Of a stretch of 64,000 bases of DNA, positions 32,167 to 41,055 are shown piece after piece. How positions within the stretch are numbered: the first letter of the stretch is position 1; the number at the start of each line of letters is the position of its first letter. The DNA is taken from positions 1 to 64,000 of the forward strand of contig NZ_JAUQSX010000009.1 of assembly GCF_030581005.1 (NCBI RefSeq). The letters run 5' to 3'. The DNA comes from Hymenobacter mellowenesis. Lineage in GTDB: Bacteria > Bacteroidota > Bacteroidia > Cytophagales > Hymenobacteraceae. The notes under the pieces are model-generated. The model was not told the DNA's origin. It ran no database searches and saw only the letters and a program-made list of their open reading frames with translations. Both the position numbers and the translations under genes were made by a program.

Positions 32167-33963
32167 GTGCAACAGTTAGAATCCTCCCTCAAAACCGCCC
32201 TGCAAACCGCCGCCCAGGCAGTTTTTGGCCTTGAAATCCCCGCCGCCAGCCTCACGCTCCAGCCCACGCGCAAGGAGTTTGCCGGCAGCTTCACCCTCGT
32301 CACGTTCCCGCTCACCAAGGCCTTTGGCAAGGGGCCGGAGCAAATCGGCCAGGCCCTGGGCGAGTGGCTGAAAGCCCACGAGCCCCGCGTGAGCGGCTAC
32401 AACGTGGTGAAAGGCTTTCTGAATCTCGAAATCGCCGATGCCGAGTGGCTGGCCGTGTTCAATCAGCTGCGCGCCCAGCCCGCCACTGCGCCCGTGGGCA
32501 CGGCCGGCGGCCCGCAAAACGTGGTGGTCGAATACTCCTCGCCCAACACCAACAAGCCCCTGCACCTGGGCCACCTGCGCAACAACTTCCTGGGCTACTC
32601 GGTAGCCGAGATTCTGAAAGCCACCGGTGCCACCGTCACCAAAGCCAACCTGGTGAACGACCGGGGCATCCACATCTGCAAGTCGATGATTGCCTACCAG
32701 CACTTCGGCCACGGCGAAACCCCCGAGCAGGCCGGCATGAAGGGCGACCACCTCGCCGGCAAGTACTACGTGCTGTTTGAGAAGCACTACCGTGAAGAAA
32801 TCCGGCAGCTCGAAGCCGAAGGCGTGGCCACCGACATCGCCAAGAAAAGCGCCCCGCTCATGACCGAGGCCCAGCTAATGCTGCAAGCCTGGGAAGCCGG
32901 CGACCCGGAGGTGAAAGCCCTCTGGAGCCAGATGAACGGCTGGGTGTACGAAGGCTTCGACGAGACTTATAAGAACATCGGCGTCGATTTCGACCAGTAC
33001 TACTACGAGTCCGAAACCTACCTGCTGGGTAAGGAGCGGGTGGAAGAAGGCCTCGAAAAAGGCGTCTTCTTCAAAAAGGAAAACGGCTCCGTCTGGGTCG
33101 ATTTGCAAGCCGAAGGCCTCGACGAAAAGCTCCTGCTCCGCGCCGACGGCACCAGCGTCTACATCACCCAGGACCTGGGCACGGCCGAGCTCAAGTACCA
33201 GGATTTCGGCTACGACAGCAGCATCTACGTCATCGCCGACGAGCAGAACTACCACATGCAGGTGCTGCAAGCCACGCTCAAAAAGCTGGGCAAGCCCTAC
33301 GCCGACGCCATCCACCACCTCAGCTACGGCATGGTGGATTTGCCCTCCGGCAAAATGAAATCGCGCGAAGGCACCGTAGTGGATGCTGACGAGCTGGTGC
33401 GCGACGTGGTGGCCGCCGCCAAAGCCGCCACCCTCGAAAAAGGCAAAACCGAAGGCCTCAGCGACGATGAGCTGGAAGAGCTCTACCACATGCTGGGCTT
33501 GGGCGCACTGAAATATTACCTCCTGAAGGTGGACCCGAAGAAGCGCATGCTATTCAATCCCGAAGAGTCCGTCAGCCTCGAAGGCCACACCGGCCCGTTC
33601 ATTCAGTATTCGCACGCCCGCATTGCCGCCATCCGCCGCAAAGCCGCCGAGCTGGGTATTGATGAATCGGCGGATTGGAGCCAGATTGCCAGCCTCGAAG
33701 GCACCGAGCGCGAGCTGATGCAGGAGCTGGCCCGCTACGATTCCGTGGTGGCTGAAGCGGCCCGCAACCTCTCGCCCGCTGTCATCGCGCAGTACGCCTA
33801 CGATTTGGCGAAGGCTTACAATCGGTTCTACGCCGAAGTCTCCATTTTTCAGGAAACCGACGTGGCCAAGCGCAGCCTGCGGGTGGCCCTGTCGGCCCGC
33901 GTAGGCGAGCAGCTTAAGCAGTCGCTGAAGCTGTTGGGGATGCAGGTGCCCGAGCGCATGTAG
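32167..33963 (+). CDS. argS: Arginine--tRNA ligase
   Basis: Class I aminoacyl-tRNA synthetase of 598 residues that charges tRNA-Arg. The N-terminal tRNA-recognition domain covers about the first 100 residues. EYSSPNTNKPLHLGHLRNNF holds the HIGH motif as HLGH. KMKSREG takes the place of KMSKS, as is usual in ArgRS. The C-terminal anticodon-binding DALR region ends with LGMQVPERM. GTG at 32167 is chosen for family length and because the promoter element ends 4 bases upstream. A long palindrome follows the stop. Confidence 0.95.
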   Translation: MQQLESSLKTALQTAAQAVFGLEIPAASLTLQPTRKEFAGSFTLVTFPLTKAFGKGPEQIGQALGEWLKAHEPRVSGYNVVKGFLNLEIADAEWLAVFNQLRAQPATAPVGTAGGPQNVVVEYSSPNTNKPLHLGHLRNNFLGYSVAEILKATGATVTKANLVNDRGIHICKSMIAYQHFGHGETPEQAGMKGDHLAGKYYVLFEKHYREEIRQLEAEGVATDIAKKSAPLMTEAQLMLQAWEAGDPEVKALWSQMNGWVYEGFDETYKNIGVDFDQYYYESETYLLGKERVEEGLEKGVFFKKENGSVWVDLQAEGLDEKLLLRADGTSVYITQDLGTAELKYQDFGYDSSIYVIADEQNYHMQVLQATLKKLGKPYADAIHHLSYGMVDLPSGKMKSREGTVVDADELVRDVVAAAKAATLEKGKTEGLSDDELEELYHMLGLGALKYYLLKVDPKKRMLFNPEESVSLEGHTGPFIQYSHARIAAIRRKAAELGIDESADWSQIASLEGTERELMQELARYDSVVAEAARNLSPAVIAQYAYDLAKAYNRFYAEVSIFQETDVAKRSLRVALSARVGEQLKQSLKLLGMQVPERM

Positions 33964-33971
33964 TATAAAAC

Positions 33972-34106
33972 GGAATAACAAGGAACGTCATGCCGAGCGC
34001 AGCGAAGCATCTCGCGTGTGGTAGTAATTCACAATCGTTGAAAAATGATTTAGTGACAGCACGCGAGATGCTTCGCTGCGCTCGGCATGACGTTCCTTGT
34101 TATTCC
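33972..34106. repeat. Long palindrome, family 1 copy A (47-bp perfect arms)
   Basis: Arms at 33972-34018 and 34060-34106 are perfect reverse complements over 47 bases, with a 41-base loop. The core GAACGTCATGCCGAGCGCAG then CGAAGCATCTC is shared with copies at 37561, 41056, 54350 and 61746. It lies between argS and the LOG gene and ends 16 bases before the latter. Confidence 0.95.
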
Positions 34107-34122
34107 TCGAAATAGAATTGTC

Positions 34123-34704
34123 ATGAAAAGCATTGCCGTTTACTGCGGTTCCAGTGCCGGAACCAACCCGAACTACATCACCCAGGCGCAGGCCCTGGCC
34201 GCCGCCATGGTGGCCCAAAACATCACGCTGGTATACGGCGGCGGCCGCGTGGGACTCATGGGCACCATTGCCGATGCCGTGCTGGCGGAGGGCGGCCAGG
34301 TCATTGGCGTCATTCCCGATTTTCTGGATGCCAAAGAGCTGGCCCACAAGGGATGCACGGAATTGCACGTCGTGAAGTCCATGCACGAGCGCAAGCTCAT
34401 GATGGCCGACCGCGCCGATGGCTTCATTGCCATGCCCGGCGGCTACGGCACCCTCGAAGAGCTGTTCGAAGTGCTGACCTGGGGCCAGCTCGGCCTGCAT
34501 CGCAAGCCCGTGGCCTTGCTCAACGTGGACGGCTACTACGACCTGCTTCTGCAATCCCTCGACCGCATGCGCGACGACCAGTTGCTGCGCGCTGAAAACC
34601 GCGCCCAGCTCCTGCAATCGGCTAACCCGGAAGAGTTGTTGAAGCAAATGGCAACCTACCAGCCGGTGCAGCTGGAGAAGTGGCTAACGCCGCCGACAAC
34701 CTGA
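34123..34704 (+). CDS. LOG family Rossmann-fold protein (TIGR00730)
   Basis: This 193-residue protein matches the LOG/TIGR00730 family: IAVYCGSSAGTNPNY at the start, LVYGGGRVGLMGTIADAVL, and the active-site PGGYGTLEELFEVLTWGQLG. Characterised members hydrolyse cytokinin riboside 5'-monophosphates or act as pyrimidine/purine nucleotide 5'-monophosphate nucleosidases. It was once annotated as lysine decarboxylase, which is wrong. ATG at 34123 lies right after palindrome copy A. Confidence 0.9.
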   Translation: MKSIAVYCGSSAGTNPNYITQAQALAAAMVAQNITLVYGGGRVGLMGTIADAVLAEGGQVIGVIPDFLDAKELAHKGCTELHVVKSMHERKLMMADRADGFIAMPGGYGTLEELFEVLTWGQLGLHRKPVALLNVDGYYDLLLQSLDRMRDDQLLRAENRAQLLQSANPEELLKQMATYQPVQLEKWLTPPTT

Positions 34705-34710
34705 TTTGTT

Positions 34711-34770
34711 GCGTGGACTCTGCGAGTCCGCGCGTGAACCGGACGATGCGCGGACTCGCAGAGTCCACGC
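34711..34770. repeat. Palindrome, 23-bp perfect arms
   Basis: GCGTGGACTCTGCGAGTCCG then CGC at 34711-34733 pairs exactly with 34748-34770; the loop is 14 bases. It is unrelated in sequence to families 1-3 and lies between LOG and the helicase gene. Each arm also contains a short inner palindrome (GGACTCTGCGAGTCC). Confidence 0.9.
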
Positions 34771-34787
34771 TACAGCAGACTAAAGAA

Positions 34788-36842
34788 ATGCCCGCGATGA
34801 ACGCAACGGAACAAGAAGAGCGGGAATACCTCGAAGAAATTAAGGAGCAGCTGGCGCTGGCGGTGCGGCGGGTGGATGATTCCGTGCGGCAGTTTTCCAG
34901 CGAATTGCGGGAGAAGAAAGAGTACATTCACGAAAACCAGTCGGGCATGGATGAGGCCGATATGGTGGCCGCCGGTCAGTCCATCGACCGCATGGCCTAC
35001 ACCGGCGCCGGCGCCGTGGCCCGCAAGCGCAAGCTCATCAAGCTGGCGCAGTCGCCCTACTTCGGCCGCATCGACTTCACCACCGCGAAGGGGGGCACCA
35101 TGCCGGTGTACATCGGCGTGCATTCCTTCGTGGATGAGCGGCAGCGCCGCGGCCTCATCTACGACTGGCGGGCGCCCGTCTCGTCCATGTTCTACGATTT
35201 TGAGCTGGGCGAAGCATCGTATAACACTCCGTCCGGTCTCATTCACGGCCGCATCGACCTGAAGCGGCAGTACAAAATCCAGGATGGGCGGCTGGATTTT
35301 ATGATTGAAAACGGCGTGAACATCCACGACGAGGTGCTGCAGCGCGAGCTGGCCAAGTCCTCGGACGATAAGATGAAGAACATCGTCGCCACCATTCAGC
35401 GCGACCAGAACGCCGTTATCCGCAACGAGGAGGCCACAGTGATGGTGATTCAGGGGGTGGCCGGCTCGGGCAAAACGTCCATTGCCCTGCACCGCATTGC
35501 GTTTCTGCTCTACCGCTTCCGCGACACTATCGGGGCCAAAGACATCCTCATTCTTTCGCCCAACAAAGTCTTTGCTGACTACATCTCGAACGTGCTGCCT
35601 GAGTTAGGCGAAGAGCATATTCCCGAAACCGTGATGGAGGAGCTGGCCGCCGATTTGCTCGGCAACCAATTCCAATTTCAGACCTTTTTCGAGCAGGTGT
35701 CGGCGCTGCTGGAGCAGCACAATCCCGCGTTTATCGAGCGCATTCGGTTCAAATCCTCATTCGACTTCCTCAGCCAGCTCAACAAATACCTGCTGCACGT
35801 CGAGAATAACTATTTCGCAGCGAGTGAGCTGCGGGTGGGCCGCACCGTGGTGCCGCGCCAATTGCTGCTTGATAAATTCAAAGGCTACCACCGGGTGCCG
35901 CTGCTCAAACGCTTCCCGCTGGTGAGCGATGACGTGCGCGCCTACGTGCGCACCGCCGCCAACCGCAAGCTGACCAACGGGGAGAAAAGCACGATTGGCG
36001 AGGCGCTCACGCGCATGTTCCGGTTCAATAACGTGCTGGATTTCTACCGCGACTTCTACCGCTGGCTGGGCCGGCCCGAACTGTTCCGCTTCGAGCCCGG
36101 CCAGACCCTGGAATACGCCGACGTTTTCGCCCTGATTTACCTGCGCATCCGCCTGGAAGGCATCTCGGCTTACGACCACGTGAAGCACCTGCTAGTGGAC
36201 GAGATGCAGGATTACACGCCGGTGCAGTATGCCGTGCTGTCGCGGGTGTTCAACTGCCGCAAAACCATTCTGGGCGATGTCAACCAGACGGTGAACCCCT
36301 ACAGCGCCTCGTCGGCCGAAACCATTGAGCGCGTCTTCCCGCAGGCCGACATCGTGCGGCTCTACCGCAGCTACCGCTCCACGATGGAAATCACGGCCTT
36401 CGCGCAGCGCATCACGCCCAACCCCAACATCATTCCGCTGGAACGGCACGGCCAGGAGCCCGCCATCGTGCGTTACAATAGCCCCGACGAAGAGTTGAAA
36501 TCCCTTCAGCAGCTAGCCGCGGCTTTCAAAAGCTCCGGCAGCAACTCGTTGGGCATTATCTGCAAAACGTCCCGGCAAGCTGCGCAGGTGGCCGAAGCGC
36601 TTGAAAACCAAGGCGCTCAGCTGCTCACGGAGGACTCCACACTATTCAAAGAAGGCGTCATCATCACCACGGCCCATCTGGCCAAGGGTCTGGAGTTTGA
36701 TGAAGTCATTGTGCCCTTTGCGTCGGCCCGCAATTACCAAACGGACGTGGACCGGAGCATGCTTTACGTGGCCTGCACGCGCGCCATGCACCGGCTCACG
36801 CTTACGTATTCAGGTGAAATCACCTCATTTCTGGCTGCTTAA
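34788..36842 (+). CDS. HelD-like superfamily 1 helicase/RNA polymerase recycling factor
   Basis: This 684-residue SF1 ATPase has a charged N-terminal coiled-coil region (EREYLEEIKEQLALAVRRVD, about 6-50), then RGLIYDWRAPVSSMFYDFE, a HelD signature. Walker A is GVAGSGKTSIALHR, motif II is HLLVDEMQDYTPVQY, and late motifs include TTAHLAKGLEFDEVI and LYVACTRAMHRL. HelD proteins displace stalled or hibernating RNA polymerase. The start is ATG 34788 or 34797; longer versions would read through the palindrome just upstream. Confidence 0.85.
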   Translation: MPAMNATEQEEREYLEEIKEQLALAVRRVDDSVRQFSSELREKKEYIHENQSGMDEADMVAAGQSIDRMAYTGAGAVARKRKLIKLAQSPYFGRIDFTTAKGGTMPVYIGVHSFVDERQRRGLIYDWRAPVSSMFYDFELGEASYNTPSGLIHGRIDLKRQYKIQDGRLDFMIENGVNIHDEVLQRELAKSSDDKMKNIVATIQRDQNAVIRNEEATVMVIQGVAGSGKTSIALHRIAFLLYRFRDTIGAKDILILSPNKVFADYISNVLPELGEEHIPETVMEELAADLLGNQFQFQTFFEQVSALLEQHNPAFIERIRFKSSFDFLSQLNKYLLHVENNYFAASELRVGRTVVPRQLLLDKFKGYHRVPLLKRFPLVSDDVRAYVRTAANRKLTNGEKSTIGEALTRMFRFNNVLDFYRDFYRWLGRPELFRFEPGQTLEYADVFALIYLRIRLEGISAYDHVKHLLVDEMQDYTPVQYAVLSRVFNCRKTILGDVNQTVNPYSASSAETIERVFPQADIVRLYRSYRSTMEITAFAQRITPNPNIIPLERHGQEPAIVRYNSPDEELKSLQQLAAAFKSSGSNSLGIICKTSRQAAQVAEALENQGAQLLTEDSTLFKEGVIITTAHLAKGLEFDEVIVPFASARNYQTDVDRSMLYVACTRAMHRLTLTYSGEITSFLAA

Positions 36843-36950
36843 ATAACTTGCGCCTGCTTCCCTGCAAATAACCAGGAGGCCAAGGTCCGAAACCCTGCCG
36901 GCCCTCGTATGGTTAGGCACTCAATTAATTAACTCCGCATCACCCCATTC

Positions 36951-37538
36951 ATGAAAAATTCCCTGTTTCTCACACTGGCCACTGCCGCTACGGCCGTGGT
37001 TTTCATCGCCGCCAAGCCCGCCGCCTCCACCGCCATGACCACGCCCGTCGAAACCGCCAAAACTGCGCCTTCCGTTTATGATTTCAAGGTGAAATCAATT
37101 GATGGTAAAGACGTGAAGCTGAGCAAGTACAAGGGCAAGAAGCTGCTCATCGTGAATACGGCTTCCAAGTGCGGCTTCACTCCGCAGTATAAGGAGCTGG
37201 AGGAGCTTTCGAAGAAATACGGCAACAAGGTGGTGGTGCTCGGTTTTCCGTCCAACAGCTTCAAGCAGGAGCTGGCCTCGAACCTCGAAGTAGCGTCCTT
37301 CTGCGAGAAGAACTACGGCGTGACATTCCCGCTGTTTGAAACCGTGTCGGTAAAGGGCGATGACGCGGCTCCGCTTTACAAATATTTGTCGGACAAAACC
37401 GTGAACGGTGCCGTGAGTGACGCGCCTTCCTGGAATTTCTGCAAGTATCTGGTCGACGAAAAGGGCCACGTTGTGAAGTTCTACAACTCCAAAGTGACGC
37501 CGCTGAGCCCCGAGCTGGTGGCTGATATCACGAAGTAG
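36951..37538 (+). CDS. Glutathione peroxidase family protein (exported)
   Basis: This 195-residue thiol peroxidase has a signal peptide (about 1-27), then the GPx fold. The peroxidatic Cys lies in NTASKCGFTPQYKELEEL; the Trp/Asn motif is SWNFCKYLVDEKG. The usual CNQF segment reads GFPSNSFKQE, so the Gln of the catalytic tetrad and the preceding Cys are both replaced by Ser. Bacterial homologues usually use thioredoxin as reductant. It is probably periplasmic. It ends 22 bases before palindrome copy B. Confidence 0.85.
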   Translation: MKNSLFLTLATAATAVVFIAAKPAASTAMTTPVETAKTAPSVYDFKVKSIDGKDVKLSKYKGKKLLIVNTASKCGFTPQYKELEELSKKYGNKVVVLGFPSNSFKQELASNLEVASFCEKNYGVTFPLFETVSVKGDDAAPLYKYLSDKTVNGAVSDAPSWNFCKYLVDEKGHVVKFYNSKVTPLSPELVADITK

Positions 37539-37560
37539 TTTTTGCCGTTTTCGATTTCGT

Positions 37561-37669
37561 AGAACGTCATGCTGAGCGCAGCCGAAGCATCTCTACCGCA
37601 CAAAGCAATCCAATTAAAGGGATTACTACTGCGGTAGAGATGCTTCGGCTGCGCTCAGCATGACGTTCT
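37561..37669. repeat. Long palindrome, family 1 copy B (40-bp perfect arms)
   Basis: Arms at 37561-37600 and 37630-37669 pair perfectly; the loop is 29 bases. The core AGAACGTCATGCTGAGCGCA differs from copy A mainly by one extra C in GCAGCCGAAGC. It lies between the peroxidase gene and menA. Confidence 0.95.
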
Positions 37670-37708
37670 TTGTGTGTTGTTCGTTTCCCGTTGCTGCTCC
37701 CGTTGCCC

Positions 37709-38605
37709 ATGTCGCCCTGGATTTCTGCTTTCCGCCCCCGCACCCTGCCACTGGCCCTGGCCAGCATCCTCACGGGCGGGTTTTTAGCCAAAGCCAATGG
37801 CCAGTTCAACGGCCTCGTGGTAGGCCTGGCGGCCCTGACCACCATCCTGCTCCAAATCCTCAGCAACCTGGCCAACGACTACGGCGACTCCCAGAACGGC
37901 GCCGACAGCGTGCACCGCCAGGGCCCGCAGCGCGCTGTGCAAAGCGGCGCCATCACCCCGGCCCAGATGAAGCGCGGCATGTGGATTTGCGGGCTGCTGG
38001 CGCTGGGCAGCGGGCTGGCGCTGCTCTGGGTGGCGCTGGGCGCGGCCGGGCTGGGCTTGTTCCTGGGGTTTCTGGCGCTGGGGCTGGCGGCCATCTGGGC
38101 GGCGGTGAACTACACGGCGGGCTCGAACCCGTATGGCTACGCAGGTTTGGGCGACATTTCGGTGTTCCTGTTTTTCGGGCTGGTGGGGGTGTGCGGCACC
38201 TACTTCCTGCAGGCCCGCAGCCTGCCGTTGCAGGTGCTACTGCCGGCCGCCGCACTCGGCTGCTTCGCCACGGCCGTGCTGAACGTGAACAACATCCGCG
38301 ACATCAATTCCGACGTGCTGGCCGGCAAAATCACCATCCCGGTGCGGCTGGGAGCGGTGCACGCGCGGCGCTACCACTGGCTGCTGCTCATCATCGGGCT
38401 AGGCTGCGCCACGGTGTTCGTGGCCCTCACCTACCATTCGCCGTGGCAGTGGCTGTTTGCGCTGGCGGTGCCGCTGTTCGCCTTTAATGCCATTCAGGTG
38501 TGGCAGCGGCAGGAATCGATGCAGATTGACCCGCTGCTGAAGCAGATGGCGCTGAGCACGCTGGTCTTCACGCTGCTGTTTGGGGTGGGGCAAGTGGTGG
38601 GGTAA
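37709..38605 (+). CDS. menA: 1,4-dihydroxy-2-naphthoate polyprenyltransferase
   Basis: This 298-residue UbiA-family membrane enzyme with about nine helices attaches the polyprenyl tail to DHNA in menaquinone synthesis. The first Asp-rich motif is SNLANDYGDSQNGADS; the second is LNVNNIRDINSDVLAGK. The N-terminus SAFRPRTLPLALASILTGG is characteristic of MenA. ATG at 37709 begins MSPWISAFRPRT. The gene lies 40 bases after palindrome copy B and is followed by a lipoprotein gene 161 bases on. Confidence 0.92.
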   Translation: MSPWISAFRPRTLPLALASILTGGFLAKANGQFNGLVVGLAALTTILLQILSNLANDYGDSQNGADSVHRQGPQRAVQSGAITPAQMKRGMWICGLLALGSGLALLWVALGAAGLGLFLGFLALGLAAIWAAVNYTAGSNPYGYAGLGDISVFLFFGLVGVCGTYFLQARSLPLQVLLPAAALGCFATAVLNVNNIRDINSDVLAGKITIPVRLGAVHARRYHWLLLIIGLGCATVFVALTYHSPWQWLFALAVPLFAFNAIQVWQRQESMQIDPLLKQMALSTLVFTLLFGVGQVVG

Positions 38606-38736
38606 TGTGGCGTAAGCCAGACAGATAATGTTTGATTTTAAGGCCGGGTTTGGCAGAAATTCGGCGGTGGTGTGAGAAATTCGACAGTGCAAAAGGAATT
38701 TATTGGGAGTAAATCAAATACTGCTGAGCAGCTATT

Positions 38737-38744
38737 TATATTTG
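38737..38744 (+). promoter_or_regulatory. TAnnTTTG promoter element for the lipoprotein at 38767
   Basis: TATATTTG is an exact match 22 bases before the ATG, in a locally AT-rich stretch. Confidence 0.55.
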
Positions 38745-38766
38745 CTTTCAACCAATTCCCAATCCA

Positions 38767-39144
38767 ATGCGCGGCTCTGTCTTCATTATCGTTATGCTGG
38801 CCTTGTTGTCGGCTTGCTCATCTGGCTCTGGGGCCAAGCCGACCAAGGAAGACATCGCGGCGGCGTTAAAAAAAGTGTGGGTTGTACCGGGAAACAACAT
38901 GAGCCCGGCCGTCACGGTAGCCATAAATGACATTCTCATCGGTGATTCGGAAGAAGCCAACGGGGCCGATATCGTGAACGGCATTCCGCGGGACGCCTTG
39001 GTTACAGCGGCTAAAATTGACTTCACCGCTACCACGCACTACACAAACAGCAACAACGACGTGCGCCGAATTATGACTGCGGCCGTTTATAAGGACAAAT
39101 TTGGAGAGTGGGCTGTGATGAACAACGGCTGCGTGTATCCGTGA
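38767..39144 (+). CDS. Lipoprotein of unknown function
   Basis: This 125-residue lipoprotein has signal peptide MRGSVFIIVMLALLSAC and a mature part beginning SSGSGAKPTKEDI. The rest is a small domain (KKVWVVPGNNMSPAVTVAIN, AKIDFTATTHYTNSNN, MTAAVYKDKFGEWAVMNNGC) with strands that look like a compact alpha/beta fold and a C-terminal Cys. It resembles small single-domain lipoproteins of the phylum but I cannot name a family. Confidence 0.75.
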   Translation: MRGSVFIIVMLALLSACSSGSGAKPTKEDIAAALKKVWVVPGNNMSPAVTVAINDILIGDSEEANGADIVNGIPRDALVTAAKIDFTATTHYTNSNNDVRRIMTAAVYKDKFGEWAVMNNGCVYP

Positions 39145-39163
39145 GCAGCCCGCAAATGCCAAG

Positions 39164-39204
39164 CAAAAAAAAGCCCCGCTACTTACGAGTGCGGGGCTTT
39201 TTTG
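39164..39204. terminator. Bidirectional terminator
   Basis: AAAAAAGCCCCGC (39167-39179) pairs with GCGGGGCTTTTTT (39191-39203) around an 11-base loop. A and T runs on both sides serve the convergent lipoprotein and DEAD-box helicase genes. Confidence 0.9.
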
Positions 39205-39214
39205 TGTCTTTGCG

Positions 39215-40933
39215 TTACTCTGCCACTGGGGCTACGGGTGTACTGGTTTCGCCAGTCCCCTCCGGTTTGGGCCCGCGCTTGCGGTTGCGGCCCCCACGGC
39301 TGCGGCGGCGCTCGCCATCAGCCCGAGGCTCGCGGGCTTCGCCTTCGGGCCGGGGCTCACGGGGTGGGCGGGCCTCACCCTCGGGCTGTGGGGCTCGGGG
39401 CTCGCGCGGCGGCCGGGCTTCGCCTTCCGGGCGCGGGGCGCGCTCGGGGCGGGGGCCCCGGTCGCGGCGCTCTTCGCCTTCGGGGCGGGGCGGGCGCTGG
39501 TAGGGCACGGCGGGCGCGTGGCCGGCATCGAGGGCGGCCAAGGCGTTTTTAGCGGCGGCGAGGCGCTCCAAGTGCTTGGGGTCTTTGGGGTCGGGGGCGT
39601 CGCGGCGGGGTTTACCGCCGTCACGGCCGCCATCGCGGCCACCACCGCCACCTTCGCGGCGCGGGCCGCGGTCACCTTCAGAGCGGGGGCCACGGTCGCG
39701 GCCTCCGCCGCCATGTCCGCCGCCGTGGCCGCCACGGGTTGGGCGGCCACCAATTTTACCTCCCAGGCCGGCGAAGCGCTTGGGGTCGAACTCGGGCGCC
39801 TCGCCCAGGCCCAGTGCTTCGGTGATTTTCTGCTTCTCGATGTCGCGCTCGATGAGGCGCTCGATTTTCACTACCCGGTCCTGGTCCTGGTCGGAAATGA
39901 AGGTGATGGCGGTGCCTTTGGTGGCGGCGCGGGCGGTGCGGCCGATGCGGTGCACATAGTCCTCGGCGGCGCGCGGGATGTCGTAGTTCACCACGTGGCT
40001 CAGCGAGTCGATGTCGATGCCGCGGCTGAGCACGTCGGTGGCCACCAGGATGGGGAACTGCTTGTTTTTGAAGGCGCGCATGATTTCCTCGCGCTCCTCC
40101 TGAGTGCGGTCGGAGCTGATGCCGCGGGCCTCGATGCCGAGCTTGTTCACGGCCTTCACGATGCCGCCCACGGCCGCTTTCTGGCTGGTGAAGAGTACCA
40201 TGCTCTGCACATCCTGCGTCTTGATAAGATGCTCGAGGATGTAGATTTTCTGGCGGTCGTACGCCATGTAGAACTGCTGGTCGATGCCGGCGGCCGGTTT
40301 GGACACGGCCAGCCGGATTTCATCCGGGTTCTTGAGAATCTGCTGCGAGAAGTCGCGGATTTTCTGTGGCATGGTGGCCGAGAACAGCAGCGTCTGGCGC
40401 TCCTTGGGCAGCTGGCGCACGATGTTGAAGATGTCGTCGGAGAAACCCATGTCCATCATCTTGTCGGCCTCATCCAATACCAGGTACTTGATTTGGTCGA
40501 ACTTCACGTAGCCCATTTGCAGGTGGGCGATGAGGCGGCCGGGCGTGGCGATGATGATGTCGGCGCCGGAGGTGAGGGCGCGTTTCTGCTGCTCCCAGTT
40601 CTCCGATTTGCCGCCGCCGTAGATGGCGATGGAGCTGGCTTCCACGTAGTAGCCAAAGCCCATCACCTGCTCGTCAATCTGGGTGGCCAGCTCGCGGGTG
40701 GGCACCAGAATGAGGGTGGTGGTGTGGCCGTGCTTGGCGTGCGAAATCTTGTCGAGGAGCGGCAGCAAATAGGCGGCGGTTTTGCCGGTGCCGGTTTGGG
40801 CGCAGGCAATCAGGTCTTTGCCTTCGAGGATTTTGGGGATGGCCTGCTCCTGCACGGGGGTGGCCTGCTGGTAATTCATGGCGTCGATGCCGGCCAGCAG
40901 GTCGTCATGGAGGCTAAATTCGTGAAACGTCAA
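39215..40933 (-). CDS. DEAD-box RNA helicase with long charged C-terminal tail
   Basis: This 572-residue helicase has a Q-motif segment (NYQQATPVQEQAIPKIL), Walker A AQTGTGKTAAYLLPLL, DEAD as VLDEADKMMDMGF, SATMPQKIR and HRIGRTARAATKG. Length to the end of the core is about 380 residues. The remaining 180 residues are a low-complexity tail: glycine-rich (GRPTRGGHGGGHGGGGRDRG), then repeated PRPEGE/PPREPR units. Such tails bind RNA and help cold-shock or ribosome-assembly helicases. The start is TTG at 40933 (TFHEFSLHDDLLAGIDAM), typical of Bacteroidota homologues; no nearby ATG fits. Confidence 0.9.
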   Translation of the reverse strand: MTFHEFSLHDDLLAGIDAMNYQQATPVQEQAIPKILEGKDLIACAQTGTGKTAAYLLPLLDKISHAKHGHTTTLILVPTRELATQIDEQVMGFGYYVEASSIAIYGGGKSENWEQQKRALTSGADIIIATPGRLIAHLQMGYVKFDQIKYLVLDEADKMMDMGFSDDIFNIVRQLPKERQTLLFSATMPQKIRDFSQQILKNPDEIRLAVSKPAAGIDQQFYMAYDRQKIYILEHLIKTQDVQSMVLFTSQKAAVGGIVKAVNKLGIEARGISSDRTQEEREEIMRAFKNKQFPILVATDVLSRGIDIDSLSHVVNYDIPRAAEDYVHRIGRTARAATKGTAITFISDQDQDRVVKIERLIERDIEKQKITEALGLGEAPEFDPKRFAGLGGKIGGRPTRGGHGGGHGGGGRDRGPRSEGDRGPRREGGGGGRDGGRDGGKPRRDAPDPKDPKHLERLAAAKNALAALDAGHAPAVPYQRPPRPEGEERRDRGPRPERAPRPEGEARPPREPRAPQPEGEARPPREPRPEGEAREPRADGERRRSRGGRNRKRGPKPEGTGETSTPVAPVAE

Positions 40934-41055
40934 GGTTCAGCTTGGTAAGAGTTGTAAAAGGCTGACCTTGATGCCGTGGTCAGCAAACCGCTTGATTTGA
41001 GGTAAAGATACGGCGGGCAGCGGTTGAGGCGGCAACGGACGGAACTGCGCAAAAA

